From IMG/VR virus record IMGVR_UViG_3300015360_000055, positions 1-53,580 of that record: DNA of 53,580 nucleotides; one strand, written 5' to 3'. Position numbers and translations under genes: made by a program. The notes under the pieces were generated by a model. That model was not told the origin of the DNA and made no database searches. It saw only the letters and a program-made list of their open reading frames with translations. Origin of the DNA: a virus. Positions 15,644-24,608 of the stretch are shown here, in pieces; position 1 is the stretch's first letter; each line of letters opens with the position of its first letter.

Positions 15644-17437
15644 ATGAAAAAAGTTCTGGTCGATCTCGCAGGGAGTATCAAGCTTCAGCTTACTGAAAGC
15701 ACCGAAGGCGGAAAGCATTTAGTTGCTCGCGGTGAATTCGGTCGCGCTGATGTACCCACGCAAAATCGCCGGGTCTACCCGCGTAAAGTTTGGGAACGCG
15801 AAATTCAACGCATCAATGAGGCCATCGCATCCGGCAAAGTTCTTGGTGAACTCGATCACCCAGCCGATGGAAAGACTTCTCTGAAGCGCGTCTCGCACAT
15901 CATGACCGGTCTCCACATGCAGGATGACGGTGTGATCATTGGCGAAGCAAAAATTCTTGATAACGAATATGGCCGTCAGTTGAAGTCCATTCTTGAAGCA
16001 GGCGGCGCTATCGGTGTTTCGTCTCGCGGTATGGGTTCAACAGCCATGGGTGAAGACGGCTCGGAAGTTGTTCAAGAAGACTATCAATATATGACCCACG
16101 ACTTCGTGGCGGATCCAGCAGTTCTGACTTCGTATCCGAAGTTTCAGACTGAAGTTCGATGGATCAAGCCAGACTCGGTGGTGACAGAGAATTCCTCAAA
16201 GGAGACTGTGATGAATAAGGTTGAGCAAAAGATTGAGGCAGTGGCTCCAGTCGTTGAGACAAAAGAAAAAGAACAGGACAACAACGCTGTTCCGGCTGAA
16301 GTGAAGCCAGAAGAAGTGAAGCCTCCTGAAGCAAAGATTGAAGAGCCAGCAGCAGAAGTTCTTGCTCCAGTTGCCGAGAGCCCAGCTCTTGAAGCAACTG
16401 CTGAAGCGAACATCAAAGCTGAAGCAAAAGATCCACATGGAGCTGAAGATCTTGAGCCTTCCAAGCATGACGAGCCTTCGGACGCCAAGTACAAAGAATT
16501 GAAGAAAAAGAAACTTGCCGGGGACGAAAGTCTCAAGGGCAAGACTGATCTCGAATTGGCAACTATGGCGGGGATGAAATCTATGCACGGCGAAGCTATC
16601 GTCACCGATGAGGCTCAGAAACTTCGTGAATCTATCAAAGCTGAACTCCAGGCTGACCCTGCTTTTGCTGCTGCTCAAATTGCGCTTGAGAGCATCAAGA
16701 CTGCCGTTCGTCCCTTCCTTCTCCCTGAAGCGACTGCTTCTGAGAAAGATGAAGAAATTAATTCTCTCAAAGTTGAAAACACTGCGCTCAAAAATAAGAT
16801 CGTAGAGCTTGGCGCTGTGGCCAACCGTTTGGGCGCTCATCTTCACTTCGAGCGCAAGATCGCCGAGATGAAAGAAGATCGCGAAGAGATGGCCGCAATT
16901 GTCGGCAAACAAAAACTTGAAAGCGTGAAACACGTTGACTCCATCCTTGTTGAAGCAAAGAAGACTCTTGAGTCTCGCAAGGAAGATAAACGCGCAAACG
17001 CCCTGGAAACAAAGCGTCTGGAATCGAAGTTCGAAGCCAAGATGAAAGCTTTGGAAGACCAGAACAAAAAATTAGAAGAGTCTCTGAAGAGCACTGTGTC
17101 TCTCAGCAAAGAACTAGGTATTAAGCTTTACATCTCGGAAAAAACGCGTGGCAATCCGAATGCAAAGAAGATTAAGGAACTTTGCGAAGGCAAAACAGAA
17201 CGTAAAGATGTTGATAGCATTCTTGCACGATTTGCTGTTGCCCCGTCCGCTGGTGAAGAATACAATGCTATTAAGAGAAGGTTTGAAAAATTAGCAGGAA
17301 CATCTCTCGTTGAAGATCAACTGAAGGAGACGGGGGCAAATCGCGCTGCTTCAGGTTCTGATGAAGAGGGTGTTCTAGGTGAGATGACAGACTTGTTTCC
17401 GGGTGCGACCTTGGACCAGGTCAAAGCACTGATGTAA
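15644..17437 (+). CDS. prohead protease fused to a scaffold-like coiled coil
   Basis: Residues 1-175 are a T4 gp21-type serine protease of prohead maturation. The likely catalytic His is H72 in GELDHP, and the likely Ser is S126/S127 in GVSSRGMGS, with the expected VSH at 83-85 between them. Residues about 190-300 are a Pro/Ala/Glu-rich linker. From about 300 to 560 the protein is a long coiled coil rich in Glu, Lys and Leu, as in scaffold cores (gp22). In T4 these are separate genes, so the fusion means one protein builds and then digests the core. The capsid gene follows. Confidence 0.88.
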   Translation: MKKVLVDLAGSIKLQLTESTEGGKHLVARGEFGRADVPTQNRRVYPRKVWEREIQRINEAIASGKVLGELDHPADGKTSLKRVSHIMTGLHMQDDGVIIGEAKILDNEYGRQLKSILEAGGAIGVSSRGMGSTAMGEDGSEVVQEDYQYMTHDFVADPAVLTSYPKFQTEVRWIKPDSVVTENSSKETVMNKVEQKIEAVAPVVETKEKEQDNNAVPAEVKPEEVKPPEAKIEEPAAEVLAPVAESPALEATAEANIKAEAKDPHGAEDLEPSKHDEPSDAKYKELKKKKLAGDESLKGKTDLELATMAGMKSMHGEAIVTDEAQKLRESIKAELQADPAFAAAQIALESIKTAVRPFLLPEATASEKDEEINSLKVENTALKNKIVELGAVANRLGAHLHFERKIAEMKEDREEMAAIVGKQKLESVKHVDSILVEAKKTLESRKEDKRANALETKRLESKFEAKMKALEDQNKKLEESLKSTVSLSKELGIKLYISEKTRGNPNAKKIKELCEGKTERKDVDSILARFAVAPSAGEEYNAIKRRFEKLAGTSLVEDQLKETGANRAASGSDEEGVLGEMTDLFPGATLDQVKALM

Positions 17438-17477
17438 AAGGTCGTTACAGAAAACACAAGGAGTGAGAAATAAACGT

Positions 17478-18974
17478 ATGGAACAGCGTAAACTTCAAGA
17501 AATGAAGTCGGACCTCTCTAACGAGGGATTTGTCCGCAACCCACAACGTGCGGCTTTGGTCGAACGTTGGAACAAATGGATGCCACAGAAAGATGCACAC
17601 GGTCGTGCTCTTGATATGAATCCTTATCGCAAGTATTGCTTGGCTCAGTTGTTCGAGAATCAACTCGGCGAACTCAAGCAATTCCGCGAGAAGCACCTTT
17701 TGGGCGAAGACACCACCACGGTGAATTCGGCACCATTCATCAAGTACACCTTCCCGCTTCTTCGCCGGGTGTGGCCTTCGTTGATTGCCCCAGAAATCGT
17801 TGGCATTCAGCCAATGTCTGCTCCTGTCGGCGCTGTATTCTACTTCGAGTTGAAGTATGGCGACAACAAGGGCGCAGTGGCTTCTGGCGACAAGCTCGTC
17901 AAGAACTTCAACCGCGCTTACTCTTCTGAGTACATCGACGGTGAATCCCTCGGAACCGGCGACGGCGTTGCAACCGTCTTCGCGTCCACCCTCGACTGGA
18001 CTCCAGTTCGCGCAAGCACTGTCACTGTGACTGCTGGTTCGATCTCTGGAACTGATAACGGATCTGGCGTCATCGCTGGCACCGGCATCTCCGGAACCGT
18101 CAACTACGTCTCGGGCGCAATCAGCGTGACCCTCTCCGCAGCTCCTGCTAACGGCGTGGCTGTCAGCGCGACCTACCAGTACAACACTGAAGGTTCGAGC
18201 AAGATCCCAACGGTCAACGTGGACATCGCACTGGTTGCTGTGACCGCGAAGAGCCGCAAGATCAAAGCACTTTGGTCCAGCGAAGCTGCTGATGACTTGA
18301 AGGCACTCCACGGTGTGGATGCTGAACAAGAACTCGTAGCTGGTGTTGGTTCTGAACTCGCTCTCGAAATCGATCGTGAGATCATCGACGATATCAAGAA
18401 CGGTGCAACCGGCGCGTCCACGACCTACAACATGACCGTCCCATCGGGCGTTCGTGAGTTGGATCACATCCGTGGGATGTTGACCCCCCTCACCCTGATC
18501 TCTAACCAGATCGGCAAGAACACTCTTCGTGGACCAGCCAATTTCATGGTGATGAGCTATGACATTGCAGCTCAGATCGAGCAGCTCTCGACTGATGGTT
18601 TCTTCCGTCCTATCTTCGCAGGGGACGCAGAAGCTATGGCCAAGGTTGAAGGTCCACAGACCTTCGGCATCATGAAGATGGGCACCGTGATGAGCCGCTA
18701 CATGGCTTACAAGGATCCTTATCTTGAGTCCAACAAGATCGTCATGGGTTACCATGGTTCGAGCTTCGTTGACCAAGGTTACATCTGGGCTCCATACGTC
18801 CCGCTGCAAATCAGCAGCACGTTCCTGGATCCAAACGATTTCAAATTCCGTAAGGGGATTCGTACTCGTTATGCTAAGTTGCTTGCCCGTTCGGAATTCT
18901 ACGGAGTTCTCTCGCTCAGCAACTTGACCACGCTCTCTCCTGGTTCCTTCGGAGCCGCTTCTACCCTCTACTAA
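17478..18974 (+). CDS. major capsid protein (T4 gp23-like, HK97 fold)
   Basis: The 498-residue protein shows the gp23-type motif EIVGIQPMSAPVGAVFYFE near residues 105-123 and a C-terminal P-domain ending in a Ser/Leu-rich tail. LGE (75-77) is a plausible protease cut site of the T4 type (L/I-x-E), leaving about 421 residues. Residues about 157-236 form a beta-rich insertion starting GTGDG and ending in TYQYN, like the one in the tail sheath. ATG 17478 is preferred over GTG 17463 because AAGGAG abuts the latter. A strong terminator follows. Confidence 0.92.
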   Translation: MEQRKLQEMKSDLSNEGFVRNPQRAALVERWNKWMPQKDAHGRALDMNPYRKYCLAQLFENQLGELKQFREKHLLGEDTTTVNSAPFIKYTFPLLRRVWPSLIAPEIVGIQPMSAPVGAVFYFELKYGDNKGAVASGDKLVKNFNRAYSSEYIDGESLGTGDGVATVFASTLDWTPVRASTVTVTAGSISGTDNGSGVIAGTGISGTVNYVSGAISVTLSAAPANGVAVSATYQYNTEGSSKIPTVNVDIALVAVTAKSRKIKALWSSEAADDLKALHGVDAEQELVAGVGSELALEIDREIIDDIKNGATGASTTYNMTVPSGVRELDHIRGMLTPLTLISNQIGKNTLRGPANFMVMSYDIAAQIEQLSTDGFFRPIFAGDAEAMAKVEGPQTFGIMKMGTVMSRYMAYKDPYLESNKIVMGYHGSSFVDQGYIWAPYVPLQISSTFLDPNDFKFRKGIRTRYAKLLARSEFYGVLSLSNLTTLSPGSFGAASTLY

Positions 18975-19031
18975 AAAGTAGGGTAGAAAAAAGATTAGGG
19001 GCTGGGCAGAAATGCCTGGCCCCTTTTTTTT
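18961..19031 (+). terminator. strong intrinsic terminator after the capsid gene
   Basis: An 11-bp stem (18998-19008 with 19013-19023, two G-T pairs) closes a GAAA tetraloop and is followed by eight T (19024-19031). A first, smaller hairpin formed by CTACCC and GGGTAG (18961-18986) overlaps the capsid stop codon. This matches the need to make much capsid protein and limit read-through. Confidence 0.9.
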
Positions 19032-19112
19032 GTAAACAAGTTGCAATCATGAATGTCTTTTGTACTGCTTTAAATTAGAGTAAAGTTAAAAGCACGGGGA
19101 GAACGACGCTTC

Positions 19113-19586
19113 ATGAATTCCATTGAACAAATTGTACAGAGCGTAAAAGAGTTGGAAGAACGCTTCCTTGAAAAAGGTGAAGAAACAGGCGATCCCGCTG
19201 TTGATGGTGGCGACACAGGTGAAGTCGGGACCTCGCAAGATCGATACGACGAGGTCGAAGCTCTGATGTCGGTTGCCCAGAACTCAGCACTGAGTTGCAT
19301 GGTTGCAATCGAACAGATGTTCCGTCGTGGTCACAAAGACAAAATTGCTTCTATGTTCGGGGCTGACGCTGAGGGACTTCTCAAGCAAACCCAGGAATGT
19401 CTGCACGGCATCGCTGAAATGTTCTCCGGAGAAGAAAAAGAATCCGAAGAAAAACCAGATGAAGATGCTGAAGATCTCTCTGTGGGTTCCGATGAAGAAG
19501 AGTCTGATGATGAAGACGATTCCAAGGACTCTGAGGACGAAAAGAAAAAGAAGAAAGCTAAAAAAGAAGAACCCAAGGAGAAATAA
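19113..19586 (+). CDS. acidic hypothetical protein, 157 aa
   Basis: The N-terminal 110 residues are helical (VKELEERFLEKG, LMSVAQNSALSCMVAIEQMF). The C-terminal 50 are almost only Glu, Asp, Ser and Lys, ending in a Lys/Glu stretch. The gene is first after the capsid terminator, and its upstream region contains TTGCAA (19041-19046) and AT-rich sequence, so it probably has its own promoter, which I cannot define. No family is recognised. Small acidic proteins beside the capsid gene are sometimes head accessory proteins, but that is a guess. Confidence 0.6.
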   Translation: MNSIEQIVQSVKELEERFLEKGEETGDPAVDGGDTGEVGTSQDRYDEVEALMSVAQNSALSCMVAIEQMFRRGHKDKIASMFGADAEGLLKQTQECLHGIAEMFSGEEKESEEKPDEDAEDLSVGSDEEESDDEDDSKDSEDEKKKKKAKKEEPKEK

Positions 19587-20321
19587 ATGGGAACGTCCGT
19601 AGCCAACATCAAGGCTGAATTTCTCAGTGACATGGGTGGAGGCGAAGGCGGACTCGTTACCGTTGAACTTTCTGATGTGGCTTTTACCAATTCCGTAAAG
19701 GCAGCGAAGCGTTGGTTCACGGCTAAAAAAGGCTTTATTATTTATCGTCCAGTTACAGTCGTTGCAGGGCAGCTTGAATACAAAATGAAGGATGATGTTC
19801 AGCAAGTGCTGGATGTGATCTTCCAGGTTCCAACCGATGTGGCCGCATTCTTCACGATGGGGTTCTTCGATATCATTCCTTATGGTCCGAACTCGATGAT
19901 GACATCGGGTCCAGGAATGTCGAACTACTCTGGGTTTGCTCAGCTCCTTCAGGCGACTGAAATGAGAAAACGAATCTTCTCTGTTGAGCCTGATTGGCAG
20001 TATGATCAGCAAACAAAATTACTTCATGTCACAGCAAGAGGCGGGTCATTTTCTGCCGCCATGCTGGTTCAATTAAAGGTCAATGACTTTGACCCTGGTC
20101 ACTTAAACGACAAGGACGACTATCTTTTCGTTCGGTACGTCAAGGCGAAGTGCAAAGAGGTTGTCGGAAGGACTCGTTCCAAATACGACTCACTTCCTGG
20201 AGCCGGTGGCCCCACCACGATGGACGGAAACCGTTTGCTGGATGAGGCCAAGGAAGAGCTGCTCGCACTCGATATTGAAATTTTCGCAAGCCAGGGGCCA
20301 GACATCCCCATGATTGGATGA
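19587..20321 (+). CDS. neck protein (head-tail connector, T4 gp13/14-like)
   Basis: The C-terminal half carries the pattern FVRYVKAKCKEVVGRTRSKY followed by SLPGAGG and LLDEAKEELLALD, which I recognise from myovirus neck proteins placed after the capsid gene. The N-terminal half is beta-rich with GFFDIIPYG. It has no membrane segment. It would sit between the portal and the tail terminator in the finished virion. AAGGAG lies directly before the ATG, and its TGA overlaps the next ATG (ATGA). Confidence 0.75.
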   Translation: MGTSVANIKAEFLSDMGGGEGGLVTVELSDVAFTNSVKAAKRWFTAKKGFIIYRPVTVVAGQLEYKMKDDVQQVLDVIFQVPTDVAAFFTMGFFDIIPYGPNSMMTSGPGMSNYSGFAQLLQATEMRKRIFSVEPDWQYDQQTKLLHVTARGGSFSAAMLVQLKVNDFDPGHLNDKDDYLFVRYVKAKCKEVVGRTRSKYDSLPGAGGPTTMDGNRLLDEAKEELLALDIEIFASQGPDIPMIG

Positions 20322-21247
20322 GTATGGAAAAAGATCCAATCTTAAAACTGATTGACGAGTCCTATGCAGTCTTCGAAGAGAAGGCTCCTCTCGTTACCAA
20401 GATCGATGGACTCCCCTACCCGGAGTACGTCTCTCTTCTGATCTTTGCTGACGCATTCAGTGATGTGGCTCAGAATGACTACCCAACCGTTGCCGAAAAG
20501 ATTCAAGTGCCTGGGAAGTCTCTGCTTAGGAATGTGAAGGACTACTTCCAGAGTATCGATTTAGACGTGAACGAATTCGTGGACGACACCATCGGTCTCG
20601 ACCTATTGGACCGCATCAATGATCTTTGGGGTGAGAACTTCTCTGTAGACGCGCTTCTCCAATACGACAAAGAAGCCCTGGTGACGATTGTTCTGATCTC
20701 TTTGGGTCATGACATCAAGCTGGATCCATCGGTAAAGCAACTCCTGAAAGATAGCGATGCTAAGGAGCCGACCACGGCCAGCCTAGATATGGATCAGGAT
20801 GAGCGCCGGTATAAGTCTGCTTATGCGGCCCTCAGTGAGATTTCCGGACTCAAGGCTGAATCGCGTGACGAATTGTCTGAAGGCTTCATGGACTTCTTTT
20901 CCAGCAAGTCAGACGAGCCTAAGGAGCACAAGGGCGATCAGAAGGCATTGAAGCTCGTTGAATCTATTTTAAAACAATGCAAGCTCAGGTATCATTTAAG
21001 CAAAGAGAAGGGCGAAGAGGGGACTGTTTTTCGTCATCAGATCACGATTGATAAAGAACATTACGTCCTCAAGTCGTACATTATCTCTGGAAGCGGTCAC
21101 CTGAGTTCAGTGCTGTGGGACAAGAGTGAGAATGATTTTCTGGTGGTAGTGACCATCGGTTACATAAAAGATTATTACGCCCTGATCGCATTCGGTCGTC
21201 AGAGGCTCAAAGCATGGATGGAGAAAGAACATGAACGATCAGAATAA
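20318..21247 (+). CDS. hypothetical protein next to the neck gene, 309 aa
   Basis: I do not recognise a family. The first 170 residues are acidic and helical (DESYAVFEEKAPLVTKI; DPSVKQLLKDSDAKEP). After a charged linker comes a compact beta-rich domain of about 100 residues (YHLSKEKGEEGTVFRHQITI to YYALIAFGRQRLKAW). It overlaps the next gene by 17 bases. Its place among neck and joining genes suggests a virion or assembly role. Confidence 0.6.
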   Translation: MSMEKDPILKLIDESYAVFEEKAPLVTKIDGLPYPEYVSLLIFADAFSDVAQNDYPTVAEKIQVPGKSLLRNVKDYFQSIDLDVNEFVDDTIGLDLLDRINDLWGENFSVDALLQYDKEALVTIVLISLGHDIKLDPSVKQLLKDSDAKEPTTASLDMDQDERRYKSAYAALSEISGLKAESRDELSEGFMDFFSSKSDEPKEHKGDQKALKLVESILKQCKLRYHLSKEKGEEGTVFRHQITIDKEHYVLKSYIISGSGHLSSVLWDKSENDFLVVVTIGYIKDYYALIAFGRQRLKAWMEKEHERSE

Positions 21248-23615
21248 AATCATCGGTAAAGAGATCTGCGTAGCGGCTGCATTCTACGGAGAAGTCTCCG
21301 AAAAGAAGATGGGTTACGGGTTTCAGGAAAGCCTACTCGTGGATCCCATCGTCTTGGATTTGAATTCTGTCACCATGGACATGCTCAAAGATTGCGTGAA
21401 GCAGCTCGAAGCGATGGGCACCTACGAAGAGCTTGCCAAGGCTCAGGGCTACAAGAACGAAGGCTACAAGGCGACCGGGTTGGTCATTCAATCCAAGCTC
21501 GACCCGCGCGTGGTAATGTCAGTTGAGTGTGGACGCCGATGGAACAAAGACTCCGACGCTCAGTGGGTTTCTACAGGAGAAAGCGACCTCACCCTCAAGT
21601 GGTATCTCAACGACGAAGCCAAGGATCAGCAGGGCGTCAAGGGCGTTCAACCTGAGCACGCTGCTGACGCCGCAGAACTCGATCTCATCACGAAGATCCG
21701 CGAAGCCACCAAACAAGTTCCGATGAAGACTGAAAGCTACCAGCCTGTGATGAACGCCATCAAGATGGGCTACGGAACTCTCGCTGAAGCTGAACTCTCT
21801 CCTGAGTCTCTTCTTGAGGAATCTAAAAAAGAATCCAAGAAAGAGAAAAAGGAAGACGACAAGGTCGTCCGCTCTGGCACTTACAAAGGTAAGAAGTGGC
21901 AGATCGTTCAAACCAATTCTGGTTCAATGGGCAGCCCGGTCGATTACAAGTTAGTTGTTCCAGGCGTGTTCAGCTCGGATCATTTTAAGTCGCTCGCAAA
22001 GTGGAGCACTGACCGTGAAATCAAGCAGGCCAAGTCCTTCATTGATGATGCTGCCAAGGATTCAAAGGGCTCTAAGGGCTCCAAGAAAGAAAAGAAAAAG
22101 GTTACTGAAGCTGAAGAAGGTCAGACCCCGATTCAGCGTGAAGTCACTATTGAACTGACCCTGAAAGAAGCGGCTGAAGCTTTGGGCTACGGTGACTGGG
22201 CGAAGGAAAACGACTATCTTGACGCCGATCCTCATGAAGATGTTCATCACAGTGGTTACTCAGCTAAAGATGCTGCCAACTGGAATGACCCCAAGGGTAT
22301 GGATGGGGCAACCAGTATCTTCCCAGAAGCTGTAGTTAGGGCAGTCGAAGATGCTGAGCGCGATGGATGGGCTGCTGCAATCGGAGAAGCTCGCCGTGAC
22401 GCGATCAAAGATGCTCTCGAACTGATCCAGGTCGCAGGAGAATATCAAAGCGGCGATGGTGACATGATCGGCGTGAAGTCGGCTGGTGTGAAATCGGCTG
22501 AGATCGACACCCCTGCCAACAAGGTCACCGTCATGATTGAGAATCCAGAGCACCTGATTAACGATCTCATGGCCGGTCTGGGCCAGTTTTCTCCAGAGAT
22601 GGATCCGTACACCGCTGAAGATGACGACAAGATTAAGCGTATGTTCATTCAGTACGCTGGTGGCTACTTCGATATTTACGGAGACCGTAAACCCAGTGGC
22701 GAACTCGGCAGTCAGTTCTCTCCAGACACTAACGATGACTTCATGGCTGAGCAATGCAAAGTTTATATCGATGAAATGAGCGTTGATGAAATCGCGGAAG
22801 CCATTGCTGATGCCGTTGATTCGGGTCGGGTGGATTCAGAGGCTGAGGCCATCACGATGGCCGTCAAGCTCAGCGGTGAAAACAAGAAGGCAATCGCTCA
22901 GGCGCTGAAGAAGATGCACGGCGACACCTCTAAAAAATACGCAGACCGTGCAGCAGGAATTCCGGAAGAGGAATCTGTGAATCGAGTCGGCAAGAAGCCA
23001 GCGGCAGATGCCGCAAACAAACCAGCTAAAGCGGAGGTCAATATGAAAGAAGGAATTGATTTTGTATCGGTAGATTTTTGGGGAATGCCAAATCTCTCTG
23101 AGGAAGTCCAAGTGGGCGATCAACAGAAGAAAGCCACCAGCCCAGACGTTGTCTCGGTCGCTCAGAAGGACAAAGAAGTCGATAAGATGGCCGCCAATCT
23201 CAAGACCCCAAGCGGCAAGCAAGTCGTGATGAAGGCTGGTGCTGCTCTCGCTAAACCATCCACCACGGTTGATGTCGGCGTGAAGTCAGGCGAAGCCGCT
23301 CTCCCAGACGCAGCTCTCAAGACCGGCGATGCTGAAGACGGCAAGGGCGATGAGATGATTGGCAAGGGTAACTCCGATGACCAACAGAAGGAGCTTCCTT
23401 CGATCGCTATCAAGACCGGCAAAGCTGCTGATGGTCGCGGTAAAGTCATGGCTGACTCCAAGACTCCCTCCAAGGCTACGATGTCTGAAGCTCGCAAGGC
23501 TCAGGTTCAAGAGTTGATGGCCAAGCAGAAAAAAGACGGATCCATGGCCAAGAAGATGGGCGAAGCTCGCAAGAAAAAGATGCAGGAGAAGATGAAGTCT
23601 CGTTATGGGAAATAA
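21231..23615 (+). CDS. large modular protein of unknown function, 794 aa
   Basis: The first 190 residues form a distinct domain (KKMGYGFQESLLVDP). They are followed by Lys/Glu-rich linkers, a small beta domain around 215-270 (SGTYKGKKWQIVQTNSG), and an acidic helical region around 300-590. A segment VDFWGMPNLSEEVQVG follows near 615, then repeated Lys/Gly/Asp motifs (KTGDAEDGKGDE, KTGKAADGRGKV) and a basic tail. The organisation, domains joined by charged linkers, resembles that of the giant protein at 9510. No catalytic motif is seen. It is probably a virion-associated protein, judged from place alone. Confidence 0.6.
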   Translation: MNDQNKIIGKEICVAAAFYGEVSEKKMGYGFQESLLVDPIVLDLNSVTMDMLKDCVKQLEAMGTYEELAKAQGYKNEGYKATGLVIQSKLDPRVVMSVECGRRWNKDSDAQWVSTGESDLTLKWYLNDEAKDQQGVKGVQPEHAADAAELDLITKIREATKQVPMKTESYQPVMNAIKMGYGTLAEAELSPESLLEESKKESKKEKKEDDKVVRSGTYKGKKWQIVQTNSGSMGSPVDYKLVVPGVFSSDHFKSLAKWSTDREIKQAKSFIDDAAKDSKGSKGSKKEKKKVTEAEEGQTPIQREVTIELTLKEAAEALGYGDWAKENDYLDADPHEDVHHSGYSAKDAANWNDPKGMDGATSIFPEAVVRAVEDAERDGWAAAIGEARRDAIKDALELIQVAGEYQSGDGDMIGVKSAGVKSAEIDTPANKVTVMIENPEHLINDLMAGLGQFSPEMDPYTAEDDDKIKRMFIQYAGGYFDIYGDRKPSGELGSQFSPDTNDDFMAEQCKVYIDEMSVDEIAEAIADAVDSGRVDSEAEAITMAVKLSGENKKAIAQALKKMHGDTSKKYADRAAGIPEEESVNRVGKKPAADAANKPAKAEVNMKEGIDFVSVDFWGMPNLSEEVQVGDQQKKATSPDVVSVAQKDKEVDKMAANLKTPSGKQVVMKAGAALAKPSTTVDVGVKSGEAALPDAALKTGDAEDGKGDEMIGKGNSDDQQKELPSIAIKTGKAADGRGKVMADSKTPSKATMSEARKAQVQELMAKQKKDGSMAKKMGEARKKKMQEKMKSRYGK
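21313..21327 (-). repeat. near copy (14/15) of the dispersed repeat
   Basis: GTTACGGGTTTCAGG on the + strand is the inverse orientation of the repeat with one mismatch, within the 794-residue gene, where it encodes GYGFQE. The copy at 47,124 encodes DYGFQE in the same phase, so here protein constraint could contribute to the likeness. Confidence 0.4.
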
Positions 23616-23727
23616 GTCTTCCACCCGAGTTGATTTTTACGGATTGCCACTTTGCGAGTCTGAAGTCAGTGTTGAACTCCAGCACGACGGCAGACTCGCA
23701 GTGGCTATCTTTCTTCGACGAGCATGA
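23605..23727 (+). CDS. small protein, 40 aa
   Basis: ATG 23605 overlaps the end of the 794-residue gene by 11 bases, and the frame runs to TGA 23727, ten bases before the next ATG. The product (VDFYGLPLCESEVSVEL) resembles the segment VDFWGMPNLSEEVQV of the preceding protein, which supports it being real and perhaps a partial duplication. No ribosome-binding site is evident, so coupled translation is likely. Function unknown. Confidence 0.45.
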   Translation: MGNKSSTRVDFYGLPLCESEVSVELQHDGRLAVAIFLRRA

Positions 23728-23736
23728 GGCGTAACG

Positions 23737-24291
23737 ATGGGAACACTTCTCAATTCTGGCGAACAGAGATTATTTGACAGCATCGCCATTGAGGTGCTGA
23801 CTCTCGCTGGTACTCATTCGCCTGTGCTTTGGAAGTTCTCTAAGACGGGGAATCCAGCAACGGCAGACAGTTCAAGCGGTGTGTCTGGATTGGTTGATTG
23901 CTTGTATGAAGAGCCCAGAATTCCGAACACTTTAGATCCCAAGTCAAAACTCAAGCTCTACACACCCTATAAAGTCTTATGCTTCTTTGAGCGGCCAGCA
24001 ACGGTTGTGGACGCTCGCGATGAAGGATTGCAGGAACGTTCTGAAGGCAAATTCTGGTTCAGTCGCAGAAACCTTGAGGACTTGAAGATCCCCACCAACC
24101 ACTTGGGCGAACACGTTGCTGTTGGCGATGTGATTCAGCTCTGGTCTCAGGTGAAGAATCGATCCTGGTATTTTGAATTCATCAACGTGGAGCGCGATGG
24201 TTTTGAGCACGACGCTGAGGTCTGGACCCATTATGAGTGCGAAGGAGTCAGAAACGACTCGTTCGCCCCAGAGAGGAAGATCGCTCCATGA
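23737..24291 (+). CDS. hypothetical structural-type protein, 184 aa
   Basis: It is a beta-rich, well-composed protein (YTPYKVLCFFERPATVVDA; GDVIQLWSQVKNRSWYFEF) with no recognised motif. Length, composition and place after neck genes fit a head-completion or tail-joining protein, but I have no direct family match. Its TGA overlaps the ATG of the next gene (ATGA). Confidence 0.6.
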   Translation: MGTLLNSGEQRLFDSIAIEVLTLAGTHSPVLWKFSKTGNPATADSSSGVSGLVDCLYEEPRIPNTLDPKSKLKLYTPYKVLCFFERPATVVDARDEGLQERSEGKFWFSRRNLEDLKIPTNHLGEHVAVGDVIQLWSQVKNRSWYFEFINVERDGFEHDAEVWTHYECEGVRNDSFAPERKIAP

Positions 24292-24602
24292 TGTTGAGTG
24301 AAGACGTGAATAATTGGGGCATCCCCGTGAAGCCAGTCCCGGCCAAGAAGAAACCCGCTGTTGAGGCGGTTGAAGAGGATCCCTGCACCATCTTGGAAGA
24401 CCTGGATCTGACACTGCGGTTCCTCTCTGAGGTCGTGGAGAAGGATCTGACTCCTGACGAGCAGAAGGAAAAGCTTCTCCGGGAAGCGCGACTTGCGCGT
24501 GATGAATTTAAAAGCAAAAGAGAATCCTTTTGCAAAGGCATGGAAGCCCTCGGCGTGTCTCGTAATGAGTCCAACGTCATCTGGGCTGACGCAGACACTT
24601 AA
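24288..24602 (+). CDS. hypothetical protein, 104 aa
   Basis: ATG 24288 overlaps the previous stop by four bases. The longer frame from 24237 lies inside the upstream gene and is not used. The product is helical and charged (DLDLTLRFLSEVVEKDLTPD; KLLREARLARDEFK). No family is recognised. It is probably translated with its neighbours. Confidence 0.55.
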   Translation: MMLSEDVNNWGIPVKPVPAKKKPAVEAVEEDPCTILEDLDLTLRFLSEVVEKDLTPDEQKEKLLREARLARDEFKSKRESFCKGMEALGVSRNESNVIWADADT

Positions 24603-24608
24603 AGGAAG

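Noticed and set aside
17463-17477. GTG start of the capsid protein, five residues upstream
   Set aside because: The AAGGAG site runs into this codon, leaving no spacing; ATG 17478 is preferred.
17445-19046. A 533-residue open frame on the minus strand opposite the capsid gene
   Set aside because: It mirrors the codon pattern of the capsid gene, has no ribosome-binding site, crosses the terminator, and its product is rich in His, Cys and Arg without domain character.
19041-19076. Promoter before the acidic gene after the capsid terminator
   Set aside because: TTGCAA is present, but no -10 box lies at a suitable distance, so no site is annotated although a promoter is likely.
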